A stretch of DNA of 64,000 nucleotides from Leptobrachium leishanense (Eukaryota > Chordata > Amphibia > Anura > Megophryidae), in contig CM019066.1 in the NCBI GenBank assembly GCA_009667805.1, forward strand, positions 4,154,001-4,218,000. Direction: 5' to 3'. The notes under the pieces were generated by a model that was not told the origin of the DNA, made no database searches, and saw only the letters and a program-made list of their open reading frames with translations. The position numbers and the translations under genes are program-made. Below, one piece after another: positions 1-10,929 of the stretch. Numbering within the stretch: position 1 is the stretch's first letter; every line of letters begins with the position of its first letter.

Positions 1-202
1 TATTTTGCATTATTTTTTATAGTAAACATTTAATGGCCTTGTACAGCAATACTTATTTAATTATACTTTGGTGTCAAATATTAATCCTTCTATTGACTGT
101 CATTTTTATGAAAGAAATGGGTGATAAACTCCCCCTACAGCTGTAGCTGTTTTTTCACTGGATCAATGTTACATCGCTTTTAATTCTTAATTGTTAGAAT
201 TC
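1..202. other. Unassigned flank of the foldback element
   Basis: AT-rich sequence with no convincing reading frame, RNA gene or repeat boundary. It lies outside the left arm of the foldback that starts at about 203. Confidence 0.5.
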
Positions 203-419
203 CATATGGATAAAGAATTGGGCAGAGTCCAGCGCTTCCTTTTGTCAGTATCAATGGTCTTTACTGCAAAAAACAATGATCCACAGTGCCTCAAAGACCA
301 TGAATAAAGCAGAATATAGGGTAGTATGTTCTAAAAACATGAAAAATTAAAGAAAACACACTCACATGGGCTGGTGTCTTAATTCAGACACCGGATATAG
401 GCGGCTGGCGGCTTATATG

Positions 420-1900
420 TGTTGCACGTCTGCAATCAAGAAACGCACACGCTGTTCTTCAGTTACAGACCTTTTTATTAACCTGTGTTCCTGTATGAAG
501 TACAAAACAATGCTTTAATCTCTTGTAATAGCATGGGGTGTTTACAGTCTCCTCATGCACTAGTGAGATTAAACATAGAGCATAACAGCAAATGTCCTTT
601 ACCAATATTACTCTATACTAGACATGCAGTTTATGCGCACAGTTCTTTTTTTACCTGTACTATTACTGCACAGACCACATAGCTAACTAACACAGCAGAA
701 CTAACTTAAAACTATTTACAGAACATCTACACAGAAAATGACACACTCTTTTGTTATGGCTTCACACACACTTCAAGCTTATGCTGCTTGCTGGATCTAT
801 GCTTATACTGGGTTTACCTGTATGAAGTAAAAAAACAATGCTTTAAACTCCTGTAATAGCATGCGGTGTTTACGGTCTCCTCATGCACCAGTGAGATTAA
901 CCATAGAGCCTAACACTTCCTGGTACGGGACCCTCCACTCCCAACCAGGCTCACGCCATCTGCTGGCTGGAGGTGATACTCACCGCTCAGTATTATTATT
1001 ATTCTTTATTTATAAAGCGCCAGCATATTCCGCAGCGCTGTACAATAGGCACAGTATAGACGGGTTACAATACATTGAACAACATTTGACAAACAGTACA
1101 GGAGGAGATGAGGCCCTATTCCCGTAGGAACTCACAATCTAGAGGGGTTGGGGTTGGAAACAGGAGGAGAGGACTGCAAGGTGAGAGTGATTGATGGTTG
1201 CGTCAGTGAGTTGGGTGGTAGGCTTCCCTAAATAGGAATGTTTTAAGGGAGCGTTTGAAGGAAGAGAAATTAGGGGAAAGTCTGACCGTACGAGGGATAG
1301 CGTTCCAGAGAATGGTGGCTGCGCGTGTGAAGTCCTGCAGTCTATCATGGGAAGAGGTGATGCGGGGAGAAGCTAGGCGCAGGTCGCTGTTTGACCTTAG
1401 GGAGCGGGCTGGGGTGTATTTGGTGATTAGTGAGGACAGGTAGTGGGGAGCTGAGTTAGTGAGGGTTTTGTAGGCAAGGATAAGGATTTTGAACTTAATT
1501 CTGCAGTGGATGGGGAGCCAGTGAAGGGACTCGCAGAGGGGAGTGGCAGAGACAGAGCGGCAGGTGAGGTGGATTAGCCTGGCAGAGACGTTCAGGATTG
1601 ATTGTAGGGGGGAGAGGTGGGAGAGAGGGAGGCCAGATAATTATTGCAATAGTCAAGTCGGGAGATTACCAGGGTGTGTATGAGTTGTTTTGTGGCGACA
1701 GCGGTAAGAAATGGCCGAATTCTGGAACTATTACGCAATTGGTAGCGGCAGGAGGAGGAAAGAGACTGAATGTGGGGATGAAGGAAAGAGCAGAGTCAAG
1801 TGTAACTCCAAGACAGCGAACTTGGTTTGATGGGGAGATGGTGATACCCCATCAAACCCTACCATAACTTTACATGTGCGTTTAAAGCTACCATGCCACA
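420..1900 (-). repeat. 3' LTR of the Gypsy element, with internal duplication and LINE insertion
   Basis: Both LTR ends match the other LTR (8469-8752): on the + strand each begins TGTTGCACG and ends CATGCCACA. This copy is much longer for two reasons. A segment of about 85 bp is present twice (about 488-576 and 821-903) with about 245 bp of extra sequence between the copies. A LINE 3' end also occupies about 989-1855. Removing both recovers the 284-bp form seen on the other side. Confidence 0.88.
989..1855 (-). mobile_element. L2/CR1-like LINE 3' end inserted in the LTR (RT C-terminus, degenerate)
   Basis: Minus-strand translation, allowing frameshifts near 1600-1640, gives the C-terminal end of a non-LTR reverse transcriptase ORF. 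Recognisable pieces are SRLDYCNNYLASL, then LHWLPIHCRIKFKILILAYK, then ARSLRSNSDLRLASPR, RAATILWNAIP and SSFKRSLKTFLFREAY before a stop near 1210. The 3' tail is GCGCTTTATAAATAAAG followed by an (ATA/ATT)n run at 989-1001, the expected LINE 3' microsatellite. The copy is 5'-truncated. It resembles the RT thumb region of L2/CR1-group LINEs; the exact clade is inferred. Related tails lie at about 25845-26147 and 36510-36880. Confidence 0.85.
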
Positions 1901-1912
1901 CTCTCCCCCACC
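1901..1912 (-). promoter_or_regulatory. Polypurine tract of the Gypsy element
   Basis: Minus strand reads GGTGGGGGAGAG directly before the 3' LTR start (TGTGGCATGG). The position and the pure purine content fit the plus-strand priming site of an LTR retrotransposon. Confidence 0.8.
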
Positions 1913-2033
1913 AAATAAATGTCGTCCCGACATTCCACAATTATCGGCCTTCACTTTCACACAAAACGTTACCCAACCATTTTCCCAATGCAAGAGTATT
2001 TTTATAGCCTCTGGCAACAGTCTATTATATTAT

Positions 2034-2569
2034 TCACCATGGTCTCCAGTAATAGTCCATACTGATCTTATGTGCGTTTAGGCTTCTCTGCACAATGCTG
2101 GGTTGACCAAGTGTTTCATAGGTCAGTGTTTTCGGCTGTCTTCTCTCTCTTTTAGGGTAGAGTCGCGTTTCGCTCATCTCATCCTGGTCTTCATCCTCCA
2201 GTGTATTGTCCCTTGTGATGTCCACAGGTGTCATTTGAGGATCTTCCTCTACACTTTCCATTGACGATTTTTCTATGTCTTCTGCATTTGTTGGCAATAC
2301 TTGCTCTTCCCTTGTGATTCGTCGACACTGTCTTCTGTTCCCTGTGGATGGAATACCTCAGCTGTTGGATTCAGCAAAGAATTCACTTGCTGTTCTGGTA
2401 ATGGCCCACTGTAATGAAATCTCTGAAGTTCTCCATCAGAATCCCACGCGCTGTCTGTGTCTTCTTGTGTCTGTGGAACATTGAGTCTTCTTGTTCTAAC
2501 TTTGGATTTCTTTGTTACGTCTAAATTTTTGTGGTTTTTGTGGAGGTTGCGCAACTGGAAGATGGTCAC
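2034..2569 (-). pseudogene. Gypsy pol C-terminal tail (after integrase)
   Basis: Two overlapping minus-strand frames (2273-2569 and 2034-2297) encode an acidic, basic-ended tail. The last part reads YPKRERRQPKTLTYETLGQP. An arginine-rich RRxPKxxTYxTLGxP ending is familiar from the C-terminus of vertebrate Gypsy-like Pol proteins, downstream of the integrase core and chromatin-facing tail. The two frames overlap by 25 bp, which implies a frameshift near 2280. This is the last coding segment before the polypurine tract. Function in the living element is inferred only from position. Confidence 0.65.
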
Positions 2570-2860
2570 ATGGTAAAAGCAAATTCTGGTGCATCACTTT
2601 TGTTCTACCAACTCCATTTCTGGTTTCACTTCAAAAACTGGGATATCTTCCCCTTTCTTTTTAACGACCTACACTCTATCTTCCCAGTAGGAGCGTATCT
2701 TCCCTGGGCCTCCTTTCTCACCCACATTTCTTACCAATACTCGGCTGCCCTGTTGTAACTCTGTGCCATAGATCTTTTTGTCGTACTGTTACTTTCCTCT
2801 TGCTGCCGTCTTTGCTGCAGACCGAGATGCTATTCCATAGGCTTCAGCCATCCGCTTCCT

Positions 2861-3705
2861 CTAATTGTCGACGTAGTCTTTATAGGAGCCCTTATTGCTG
2901 TCCCTTCTTACACCAAACAGGAGATCAATTGGTAATCTGGGATACCTCCCAAACAATAAGAAAAACGGTGAATAGCCTGTGGCATCACTGCAAGTGTAAT
3001 TGTAAGCATGGATTACCTTCGCCAGAGAGCTCTTCCAATCAGTTTTCTGATCTTCGGTCAGTGTTCTTAGCATAGAGAGCAAAGTTCTATTAAATCTTTC
3101 TACCTGTCCATTGCCCTGCGGGTGATATGGGGTAGTGTGTGAACCTTTGATTCCACAGTAGTCTTTTAGTCTGGACAATAGCTGATTTTCAAATTCTCTC
3201 CCCATGTTGTGGTGAATTCTCTCTGGAAAGCCGAATTTGAGGGCAAACTCATTGAACAGCTTGTCGGCAACAGTTTTTGCTGATTTGTTCGTTGTAGCGT
3301 ACGCCTGTGCAAATCTTGTATAATGATCCATACAACTAAGATATACTCATATCCTCCTTTACATGTTTCAAGATGGAGGAAGTCCACAGAAACTAGTTCA
3401 AACGGATAAGTAGTCTTAATGGTTGACAAGGGTGCTCGGGTAGGTCTGTTTGGCTTCTTCTTTTTGAGACATTCACACTCCTGTGTCACAAAGTGCTCCA
3501 CATCCTGTTGCATCTTGTGCCAATAGAACCGCTCTCTGATCAAATTCAGTGTTCTTTCCACGCCGAGATGCCCCATCTCCTGTGGGAGTTCTCTATAGAC
3601 TAGTGGCCGGTACCTTTTTGGAAGCACTAGCTGGTACCTGGACTTGGTTTTCCTGTGCAAGGTGCCGTTTTGCGCTATGTGAAGCTTTGTCCATTCTCTC
3701 AGCAA
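2861..3705 (-). pseudogene. Gypsy integrase (frameshifted, altered catalytic site)
   Basis: The first frame (3166-3705) carries the zinc-binding region, with HLGVERTLNLIRERFYW and a later CECLKKKKPNRP, and then the start of the catalytic core with PFELVSVDFLHLE, whose D is the first catalytic residue. A frameshift near 3330 moves the core to 2861-3331. There HHNMGREFEN stands where the family has HSDQGxEFE, so the second catalytic D is not visible, and GNGQVERFNRTL carries the catalytic E. Integrase would insert the cDNA into chromosomal DNA; this copy should not be functional. It lies directly downstream of RNase H, the Ty3/Gypsy order. Confidence 0.9.
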
Positions 3706-3772
3706 GGCTTTTACGTCACTATCTTCTGCTTAACTGGCTTTTGCACTGGGTCTGTGATTTCTGGCTTTGTAG

Positions 3773-5377
3773 TCAAGTATTTTTCCAATTACTGCATCTC
3801 TTTGCTGTGCTTCTCTTATTTCTCTTCTTGGGTTTGGCTGGATCGATTCCAGTAGTTGATCTCTCCCCTTGTTTTTCCATAGCCTCTAAGGCTACTGATT
3901 TGAAGTACGGCGTTGCTTCCATTTGTTGCATGAGAATTGCTTGTGTAGATGACCTGATAACCTCCTCACTGACCTCTTCAGTGCACTGCAGTATAAGTCC
4001 ATCAATGTCTAGCGGCATTCTCGATAGGCAGTCTGCATCTGCATTAGACTTGCCAGGGCGATATTTGATAGTGAAGTTGAAGTCGGCCAACTCTGTGATC
4101 CACCTCTGCCCTGTTGCATTCAGCCTGGCAGAGGTCAGGACATACGTGAGTGGGTTGTTATCCGTGTATACAACAAATGAAGGTGCATGATCTAAATAAT
4201 CCCTGAAACTCTCACATATAGCCCACTTTAATGCCAGTAATTCCAATTTACCTGAATGCATGTGATACCTTTTTTCTGGTGGTGTAAGTGTCCTGGACCC
4301 ATATGCAATGACCTTCAGTTTTCCATCCCTCCGCTGGTAGAGTACAGCTCCCAGTCCTTCTTGGCAGGCATCACAGTGCAACACAAAGGGTTGATTGAAG
4401 TCTGGGTAATCTAACACTGGCGGATTAGACAAGCAGTCCACTAACTGGGTCAGTACTTCCTGATGTTGGTCTGTCCAGGTGATAGGGGTTCTACTTGGCA
4501 GTTGGCCCTCTTTTCTTGCCCCTGACACTTTCTTTTTGTTAGGGGGACCTTTGCCCCCTCGTAGCAGATCTACTGATTTTATCACTCGACAATGGAACTG
4601 ATAGCAACTCATACAGTGGCTTGGCAATGCAAGAAAAGTTCTGGACATAGGACCTTTAATAGTAGAGGAATCCCAATACTTTCCTGAGCTTTCCTATTGT
4701 TGCTGGCTACCTTTTCTTTAAGGGCCTGAACTGGGGCCACCTCTGCTGGGTCCATTGTATAGCCGTCTTTTGACACCATCTTGCCCAAGAATCTCACTTT
4801 TCGCTTGAACCGTTCACACTTCTTTGCGGTGTGTTTGCTGCCATGTTGCTGATACTGACGCAGGACAGTCTGTATATGTTGGACATGGTCCTCAAAATAA
4901 TTGCTGTGTACCAGGTTATCCTCTAAATAGGGCTGAATATGTCATCTCGAAGTCCAGACAGTCTTCCATACTTCTTTGAAATTCCGCTGGAGCTGAACTT
5001 AAACCAAATGGAATGCGTACCCACTCATACAAGCACCAAGGGGTAATGAAAGCTGTACGGGGACGACTTTCCTCATCAAGGTACCCTTGGTGGAAGGCTT
5101 TTCCCTGGTCTAATACCGAAAACCAGGAGCTCCCACTTAAACTGTCCAACATGTTCTGGATCCTGGGAATGGGATGTCAATTGGGTATTGACTTCTGGTT
5201 CAGCTCTCTGTAGTCGCAGCAGAGTCGCATGCTGCCGTCCTTCTTTCTCACGTAGACGATTGGTGAGGAGTATGGGGATCTCGATTTTGTGACCCATCCT
5301 CGATTTAAAAGGTCCTGCAGGTACTCCTTGACTTCTTTATGCAATGGCTTTGGGACTGAATGATAAGTCTTCTGCAC
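3773..5377 (-). pseudogene. Gypsy reverse transcriptase and RNase H (multiple lesions)
   Basis: Minus-strand pieces run in order. RT fingers and palm lie at 5177-5377, with RGWVTKSRSPYSSPIVYVRKKDGSMR then LCCDYRELN split across the quote limit. RT palm lies at 4916-5152 (FITPWCLYEWVRIPFGLSSAPAEFQ). The active-site box near 4915 reads PYLEDNLVHS in a shifted frame, so the YxDD motif is altered. RT thumb follows at 4609-4797 (RFLGKMVSKDGYTMDP). RNase H lies at 3773-4648, with FVLHCDACQEGLGAVLYQ, ELLALKWA and VVYTDNNPLTYV keeping the D-E-D pattern, ending ADADCLSRMP. At least four frameshifts or stops break it. RT/RNase H would copy the element RNA to DNA in the capsid. Confidence 0.92.
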
Positions 5378-6459
5378 AGGAGTTTGATCTTTCAGAGAGA
5401 TATGCTTCTTTTAATGATGGAATACAGCCCACGTCATTATCATCTCGAGAAAAAGCATGACCTTCTTCTCTGAGCATCCTCTTCGCCACTGCTTGCTGCT
5501 CCTGATTTAGATGGTTCAATGCTATTAGTGGGTCCCATGCTTTACTGTGGTTCTGCATCTGTGCATCAAGCTGCTGTTCCAAAGTCACGGAGTTTCTGGA
5601 GAGGTTACCCTGTCCTTGTAGGCTTATCACATTCTGGTCCGGTACTCTTGGATAAATCTCCACAGGCTGCACTGCTGCTGGGTACACCACTTTCACAGGC
5701 TGGACATGTCCCAGGGTGGTTCGTGGTTCCAGTGTGATATTGGAATTGGTAGTGTTGATCACTGCGACTGGTATTCGGAATGAATTGCCTTTCCTTATGG
5801 TCACCAACACTTCATTGATCTGTAACCTTTTGGGCCATAGTGGCTTTTCTTCAGGAACAAACAACATCAGTCTCTTTTCCTCTCTTTCCCAGATGTGTAC
5901 AGCATCGCACCGTTGTGACTTGTCCTGGGGGAAGGACCATTCTTCGTTTCCCGGTCTTAACTACACTCCCCTCACAGTCCGACTGACATGAGAGTATTAC
6001 TTGAATGAGTGCCTTGGCTTCTCTCGGGTCAATACAGAAAACTTCGCTCACCATACTGGTTGTATTAACTTCAGGGACTGCCTTTTGTTGTTCATCTTGT
6101 CCTTTAATAACTTCCTCAATTACATTGTAGCCAATTATAGGGTCTTCTGTTACCTGGGGATCACTGGACACAAGTATAGGCACTTGACAACTGGGACTGG
6201 AGCCCGTCTCGGTGTTCAATCTGAACTCCACTTCTATCCAGCCAATAAAGGGTATTATGGTTTGATTAGCTGCCATCCCAGTAAGCGTAGCATATCCTAG
6301 TAGCTCTTCGATTGGTCTTACCATCGTATGTGGGAGGTACTTGCTTCTCCAGTCTTCATTTATTAAACTGGCTTGGGATCCAGTATCCCAGAGTGCTGTT
6401 GTGGGAATATTGTCCAGTATACACTGCACTAAACATCGCTTTCCAATTAACTTTAACAA
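5337..6459 (-). pseudogene. Gypsy aspartic protease region
   Basis: The frame 5851-6459 contains ALWDTGSQASLI, the DTG active site of a retropepsin, followed by about 120 residues typical of the spacer before RT in vertebrate Gypsy-like elements. The neighbouring frame 5337-5867 (NEVLVTIRKGNSFRIPVAVI and NHLNQEQQAVAKRMLREEG) is the linker that precedes the RT domain. The two frames overlap by 17 bp, so a frameshift is likely. The enzyme would process Gag-Pol. Confidence 0.85.
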
Positions 6460-6659
6460 TTTAGCACTATGTTGTGGGGTAGATAACTGACTTTACAAAA
6501 GTTTGGGTTGGCCCACTTCGGTACATTGTGTATTTCTGCACTGCATAACGATTAGTGTTCTTGGGAACAATCTTGAAACTGTAGGGACCTTGATTGGTGG
6601 GTTGCTGTTGGTCCCCCTACAGCAGCCCGTTCCCGTTTCCCAGAAACTGTCGGGAAGCT

Positions 6660-8460
6660 CGACATCCTTTGGAAATATGTCCTAGGTGTTGCCACACCTA
6701 AAGCAATGCTTGCAGTTGTCTTCTCCCTTTTCCTGGCAATCTCTGCAGCCTTTCTTTTGCATACCTCTCTCTGTCTCCGGCTGTCTCTGATACCCCTGTT
6801 TAGTTTCAGCGGTAATGGAGGCTAACCACATCTTCTTCGTTTCTGCCATTTCTGTTTTCAGCTCTCTCAACTCCTGGATACCTGCTTCTGTAAGCTGTCC
6901 TGTAGCTTGGGCCTTTTTCCCTTTTTCAGACTGAGGAGGACCCGCGCTGGTTACCCGTTGTGTTGGTGTTAAAGTTCCCTCTGCATTCTGATAGTCTATT
7001 TTAACGCTGTCTTTCCACTCTGTCTGTAGTTCATTCATTCTTGTTGTTTTGGCAGTTACATTTTTCTTAAACCTGAACTGCCTTTCCAACTCCAGACTTG
7101 CAGCTTCATTTACTCTTTCAATGAGCACCTCATCAGAAATAGTCAGGTCATCCAGGTAGGGTTTTATTTGAAATTTAATGTGGTCACTTAGCAGTCCTGT
7201 GCCCACTGACCTCAGAAACTTCCTTTGCACCAAATCTGGATTGTACTGGTTGTCTGACCCCTTTTCTTTTGATGCAAAGCCAAATAGCAGTCTGTCCTTC
7301 AATTCAATAGCAAGAAACAAGAAGTTCTGAGCAGATTCTTTTTCTCCCTGGAAAATATTCATCAATTTCTGAAAGAGATCTGATGTATCCTCTACTTTGA
7401 AGTATTCTTATAAAAGGGATTTTAAATTGGGAAGAGTCAGGTCACTTTTTATCTCCAGCATATCCCTCAAATTTAATCCAGGGCTGATCGCTTTAATTAC
7501 TGCCTCAATGATTTCTGTCTCCTGGTGTCCTTTTCGGAGCCCAGCATTAATTTGGTGCATCAGATTGGTGAATGACAGTTTATCTTTTTGGCCTCCGTCA
7601 CCAATCTGCCCGCAGATCCGGAATTTCCTCCTAATGGTGACTTCAGGTATTTTTCCAGATGCCGGTTGCTGTTTTGCACTCTCTGATCCTGTATCTGTTC
7701 TCTTTAACCTGGCACTCAGCTTCTTTATTTCCTCCTCAAGGGTTCTCCTGGACTCTTCCTGTGCCTTTTGCATTTGGAGGTACTGCTCTTTCATTTCTTT
7801 TAATTGAATGAACTCCTGTTCTGTCTCCTTACTACCACTATCTTCACCTTGAAGAGTAATAGGTCGTTGAAATACTGGATTGCCTCTTCTTCCTCCTGAT
7901 TTTCCTCAATCTCATCCAGTGTTTTCTCTGCTAAACGGATTAAAGCTTGCTTGCTTTTGATCTTTTCGGTTTCATCATCTGCCTTAGGCCCCCTTCACAC
8001 CTAAGCGTTTTACAGCGCGCTCCTGCGCGGTGTAAAACGCTTAAACAATGAAATCCCATGATTTCCTATGTGGGCATGTCACACCTAAGCGTTTTAAAGC
8101 GTGCAGGAACACGCTTTAAAACGGCCGACGCAAAAAGAAGTCCGGGAGCTTCTTTTCGGGCATACAGCAGCGCGTTCGCGGCCATATCATAGCCGCGAAC
8201 GTGCTGCAACGTGCGCATTGCACAACGCAGCGCTACGCCCAGGTGTGAACCCAGCCTTATAGCATTTCAAGAATCTGCATGCTTCCACTAACTGTTCCCG
8301 CTGCAACTGTTTTAAAGCAGCACTTGCTTTCTCTTGCAGTTGCTCCAGCTCCGTTTTGAAACTTGCAAATCCTCTTCTGCAGATTCTACAGTGATTCTAG
8401 GTTCTTGTTGAGAAGTTAATTCTGCCACTTTATCCTGAAAAAATTCTCCTGGCTGGCTCG
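6660..8460 (-). pseudogene. Gypsy gag region with a zinc knuckle, interrupted by a MITE
   Basis: Minus-strand frames 8312-8578, 7408-7794 and 6682-7365 lie between the primer binding site and the protease. The middle frame is charged and coiled-coil-like (EEIKKLSARLKR) and is followed by capsid-like sequence (KESAQNFLFLAIELKDRLLF). The last frame ends with CFRCGNT and a stop; continuing in a shifted frame gives HISKGC, so the original read C-x2-C-x4-H-x4-C, a CCHC nucleocapsid knuckle broken by a small indel near 6682. A Harbinger-like MITE at 7987-8256 splits the N-terminal part. The order and the knuckle support Gag; the sequence is too divergent to name a lineage. Confidence 0.75.
7987..8256. 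mobile_element. Harbinger-like MITE inside gag
   Basis: Terminal inverted repeats GGCCCCCTTCACACCTAAGCG and GGCTGGGTTCACACCTG (opposite end) are flanked by TTA on both sides (7984-7986, 8257-8259). A 3-bp TTA duplication and GGCC-type ends with a TTCACAC block fit PIF/Harbinger MITEs. The 270-bp element is CpG-rich and has internal self-complementary stretches (GTTTTACAGCGCG/CGCGGTGTAAAAC). No coding capacity. Confidence 0.85.
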
Positions 8461-8463
8461 CCA
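8446..8463 (-). promoter_or_regulatory. Probable primer binding site of the Gypsy element
   Basis: Five bases inside the 5' LTR the minus strand reads TGGCGAGCCAGCCAGGAG. It begins with TGG, as required to pair with the CCA end of a tRNA. I could not assign the tRNA species from memory. Confidence 0.7.
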
Positions 8464-8468
8464 AAATA

Positions 8469-8752
8469 TGTTGCACGTTTGCAATCAAGAAACGCACACG
8501 CTGTTCTTCAGTTACAGACCTTTTATTAACCTGTGTGCCTGAAGTAAAAAACAATGCTTTAAACTCTTGTAATAGCATGAGGTGTTTACAGTCTCCTCAT
8601 GCACCAGTGAGATTAACCACAGAGCCTAACACTTCCTGGTACAGGACCCTCCACTCCCAACAAGGCTCACGCCATCTGCTGGCTGGAGGTGATACTCACC
8701 GCTCAGTACCCTACCATAACTTTACATGTGCGTTTAAAGCTACCATGCCACA
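8469..8752 (-). repeat. 5' LTR of the Gypsy element
   Basis: This 284-bp LTR is bounded by TG...CA on both strands. It aligns with the matching parts of 420-1900 with scattered substitutions, and TATG follows directly at 8753-8756. It lacks the internal duplication present in the other LTR. Confidence 0.9.
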
Positions 8753-9420
8753 TATGGGAATGCCAGATTTCCCCAAACGGTCGCTGGAGGTCCTGGAGCC
8801 TTGCTTGTACAGCAGGAGTTGTTGTGATCCTCTGTGCTGAATGGACTCCTCAGTAGAAGGCTGTATCCTCAAGCTAGGTTATTGCATGTACCTTACCCAT
8901 GGGCTGTGATATAGTTAACTGATGAAGCGGCTGAGCCCGCGAAACGCGTTTTAGTGTATCACCCTTTCTTTTGTTTTATTGTACTTACTATATTTTAGAG
9001 GAATAAACCTTTTTAAAATTATTTGTGAATGTTTTCCTGCCTCTATCACAGCCCATGGTAAGGTACATGCAATAACCTAGCTTGAGGATACAGCCTTCTA
9101 CTGAGGAGTCCATTCAGCACAGAGGATCACACAACTTCTGCTGTACAAGCAAGGCTGCAGGACCTCCAGCGACCGTTTGGGGAAATCTGGCGTTACCATA
9201 TAAGCCGCCAGCCGCCTTTTACATCCGGTGTCTGAATTAAGACACCAGCCCATGTGAGTGTGTTTTCTTCTTTTTTTAATTTTTCATGTTTTTAGAACAT
9301 ACTACCCTATATTCTGCTTTATTCATGGTCTTTGAGGCACTGTGGATCATTGTTTTTTCCGGTAAAGACCATTGATACTGACAGAAGGAAGCGCTGGACT
9401 GTCCAATTCTTTATCCATAC

Positions 9421-10465
9421 CTTGATCATTTGAGTGGACTGGGATATACTACTCTACCTGGACAGAGATAAGCTGCTGCATTCTGTTTGCAATTGTTTAG
9501 GGACTTACAGTCCCGTGTGTATTACTCCTGCACGAGATAATAATAACCCTTATTTTTCACCTATGAAATATAATATAATTACCGCATGTGACTACTTCAT
9601 ATGATCATTTTTCATGTTTATTGTCCCTTTGTTGCACTGACCAGTGAATTTGCATAAATTATTTGGAGTCACTACACTCTTTTCTTCATGTATAGGTCAT
9701 AATCATTTTATTTTTCATATATATTTCATTTTATTTTACAGAGTTATGTGTACGTGATTTATATTTGCACATTATTTAAAATGCATAAATTTACTGATTT
9801 ATTCGTATCTTGCCAATTTGCACATCTGCACTTAATAGAATTATTCTGCTATTTTGCACAAACAAAAATCATCCTGCTATTTGCACATATCATAATTATT
9901 TTGCTGTTTTGCACCAATTAAAGCAAGTATGCTTTACATAATTTATTAATATTTTATTAATATAACACATTGATTTTCAAGTAACATCAGTATTGATTTT
10001 GCTATTTCACTGATTGGTACAAGCCAAAATCATCTTGCTATTTGCACATCTTAATTATCCAGCTGTTTTGCACAAACTAAGATTGGTTACAAAATTATAT
10101 ACTGGTTTCTAAGCAGCTACGGACGTATAGGAGAAATCCAAATCCCCAACAATCATATACAATAGAAGGCATTGTACTCTCTTTACAAAAGGAACCACTA
10201 GGTGGGGCCAAAACACAATACAATCTCTTTTTCATTAGAATTCCTTATGCCTTCATTTGGTATAAGTGACTGGTGGTACCCTGAAGGCAGCACTAGTGAT
10301 CTATTGTTACTTTTTGTCAAAGGACCTTCTCAAAGTATTGCTGGTGCTGCTATAAATTGGAATAGAAGTGTTTAAAAACCTCAAACACGGTAAATACAAA
10401 GACAGAATGATATTCCAAAACGCGCCTCTGAGTGCTATGATTTTCTATATAGCCATTAGCCATTG
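9421..10465. repeat. AT-rich stretch with degenerate TTTGCAC-containing repeats
   Basis: No gene is seen. Between about 9765 and 10085 a loose repeat of roughly 45-60 bp recurs, with the core CTATTTTGCACA or CTATTTGCACAT next to CAAAATCATC or AATTATT. At least six degenerate units can be read. The remainder is plain AT-rich sequence. Confidence 0.5.
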
Positions 10466-10473
10466 CACTAGAT

Positions 10474-10656
10474 CAGTAGTTCCTAACCACGGTCCTCAAG
10501 TACCCCCAACAGGCCACGTTTTAAGGATCACCTTGCGGAAATGCAGACTGAATCCTGCAATCAATGAGCAGCAAATCATATCACCTGTGCTGTGCTTCAG
10601 ATATCTGGCAAACCTGATCTGTTGGGGGTACTGAGGACCACGGTTGGGAACCACTG
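10474..10656. mobile_element. Short hAT MITE (183 bp)
   Basis: Long terminal inverted repeats begin CAGTAGTTCCTAACCACGG and, from the other end, CAGTGGTTCCCAACCGTGG. The flanking octamers CACTAGAT (10466-10473) and CAGTAGAT (10657-10664) differ by one base and look like an 8-bp target duplication. CAGTGGTTCYCAACC ends are a familiar vertebrate hAT signature. Non-coding. Confidence 0.85.
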
Positions 10657-10729
10657 CAGTAGATTCTAGATGTAAAAACCTGATGTTCATAGTGTTAAAA
10701 TACACCCAAACGTCTGTACAATAAGTCAG

Positions 10730-10925
10730 GCCTCAAAATTTCCACTCGCCTGCTAGCATTTGGCGAGTGGAAATTAAGGGAGGGTGAATTTGAATGCTGA
10801 CGCAGGCAGCATGATAAATTTTGTGCTGCCTGGCGAGAGAGATGGACTTCAAGGCGAGCGCGATGGACTGCAAGGTGAGCGCGATGGACTGCAAGGCGAG
10901 AGCGAGTTGTGTCAATTTATTATGT
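10730..10925. repeat. Hairpin plus short 22-bp tandem repeat
   Basis: ATTTCCACTCGCC at 10738-10750 is mirrored by GGCGAGTGGAAAT at 10762-10774, forming a stem with an 11-bp loop. Three units of GCGATGGACTGCAAGG(T/C)GA follow at about 10836-10905. The element class is not identified. Confidence 0.55.
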
Positions 10926-10929
10926 TGGT

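Larger units (their letters stand above)
420..8752 (-). mobile_element. Gypsy-type LTR retrotransposon, near full length, degenerate
   Basis: On the minus strand the order is LTR, primer binding site, gag, protease, reverse transcriptase, RNase H, integrase, C-terminal tail, polypurine tract, LTR. This is the Ty3/Gypsy order, with integrase after RNase H. The target duplication is TATG (416-419 and 8753-8756), and the intact foldback arm shows the empty site. Coding is broken into several frames. The reverse transcriptase box reads YLED instead of YxDD, and the integrase second-aspartate region reads HHNMG where the family has a D. A LINE 3' end sits in the 3' LTR and a Harbinger-like MITE sits in gag, so this is an old, inactive copy. 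Confidence 0.93.
203..9420. mobile_element. Foldback element split by a Gypsy retrotransposon
   Basis: Bases 203-419 plus 8753-8912 form one arm, and 9041-9420 is its nearly exact reverse complement, so the arms are about 375 bp long. The central spacer at 8913-9040 holds a GATGAAG...CGCGAAACGCGTT motif of the sort seen in many frog foldback repeats, followed by AATAAA at about 9002. The left arm is interrupted by the complete Gypsy element at 420-8752. The uninterrupted right arm shows the pre-insertion sequence (around 9185-9205 on the opposite strand). No coding capacity was found in the arms. The transposon class is not decided; long arms with a short unique centre suggest a non-autonomous DNA element. 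Confidence 0.8.
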
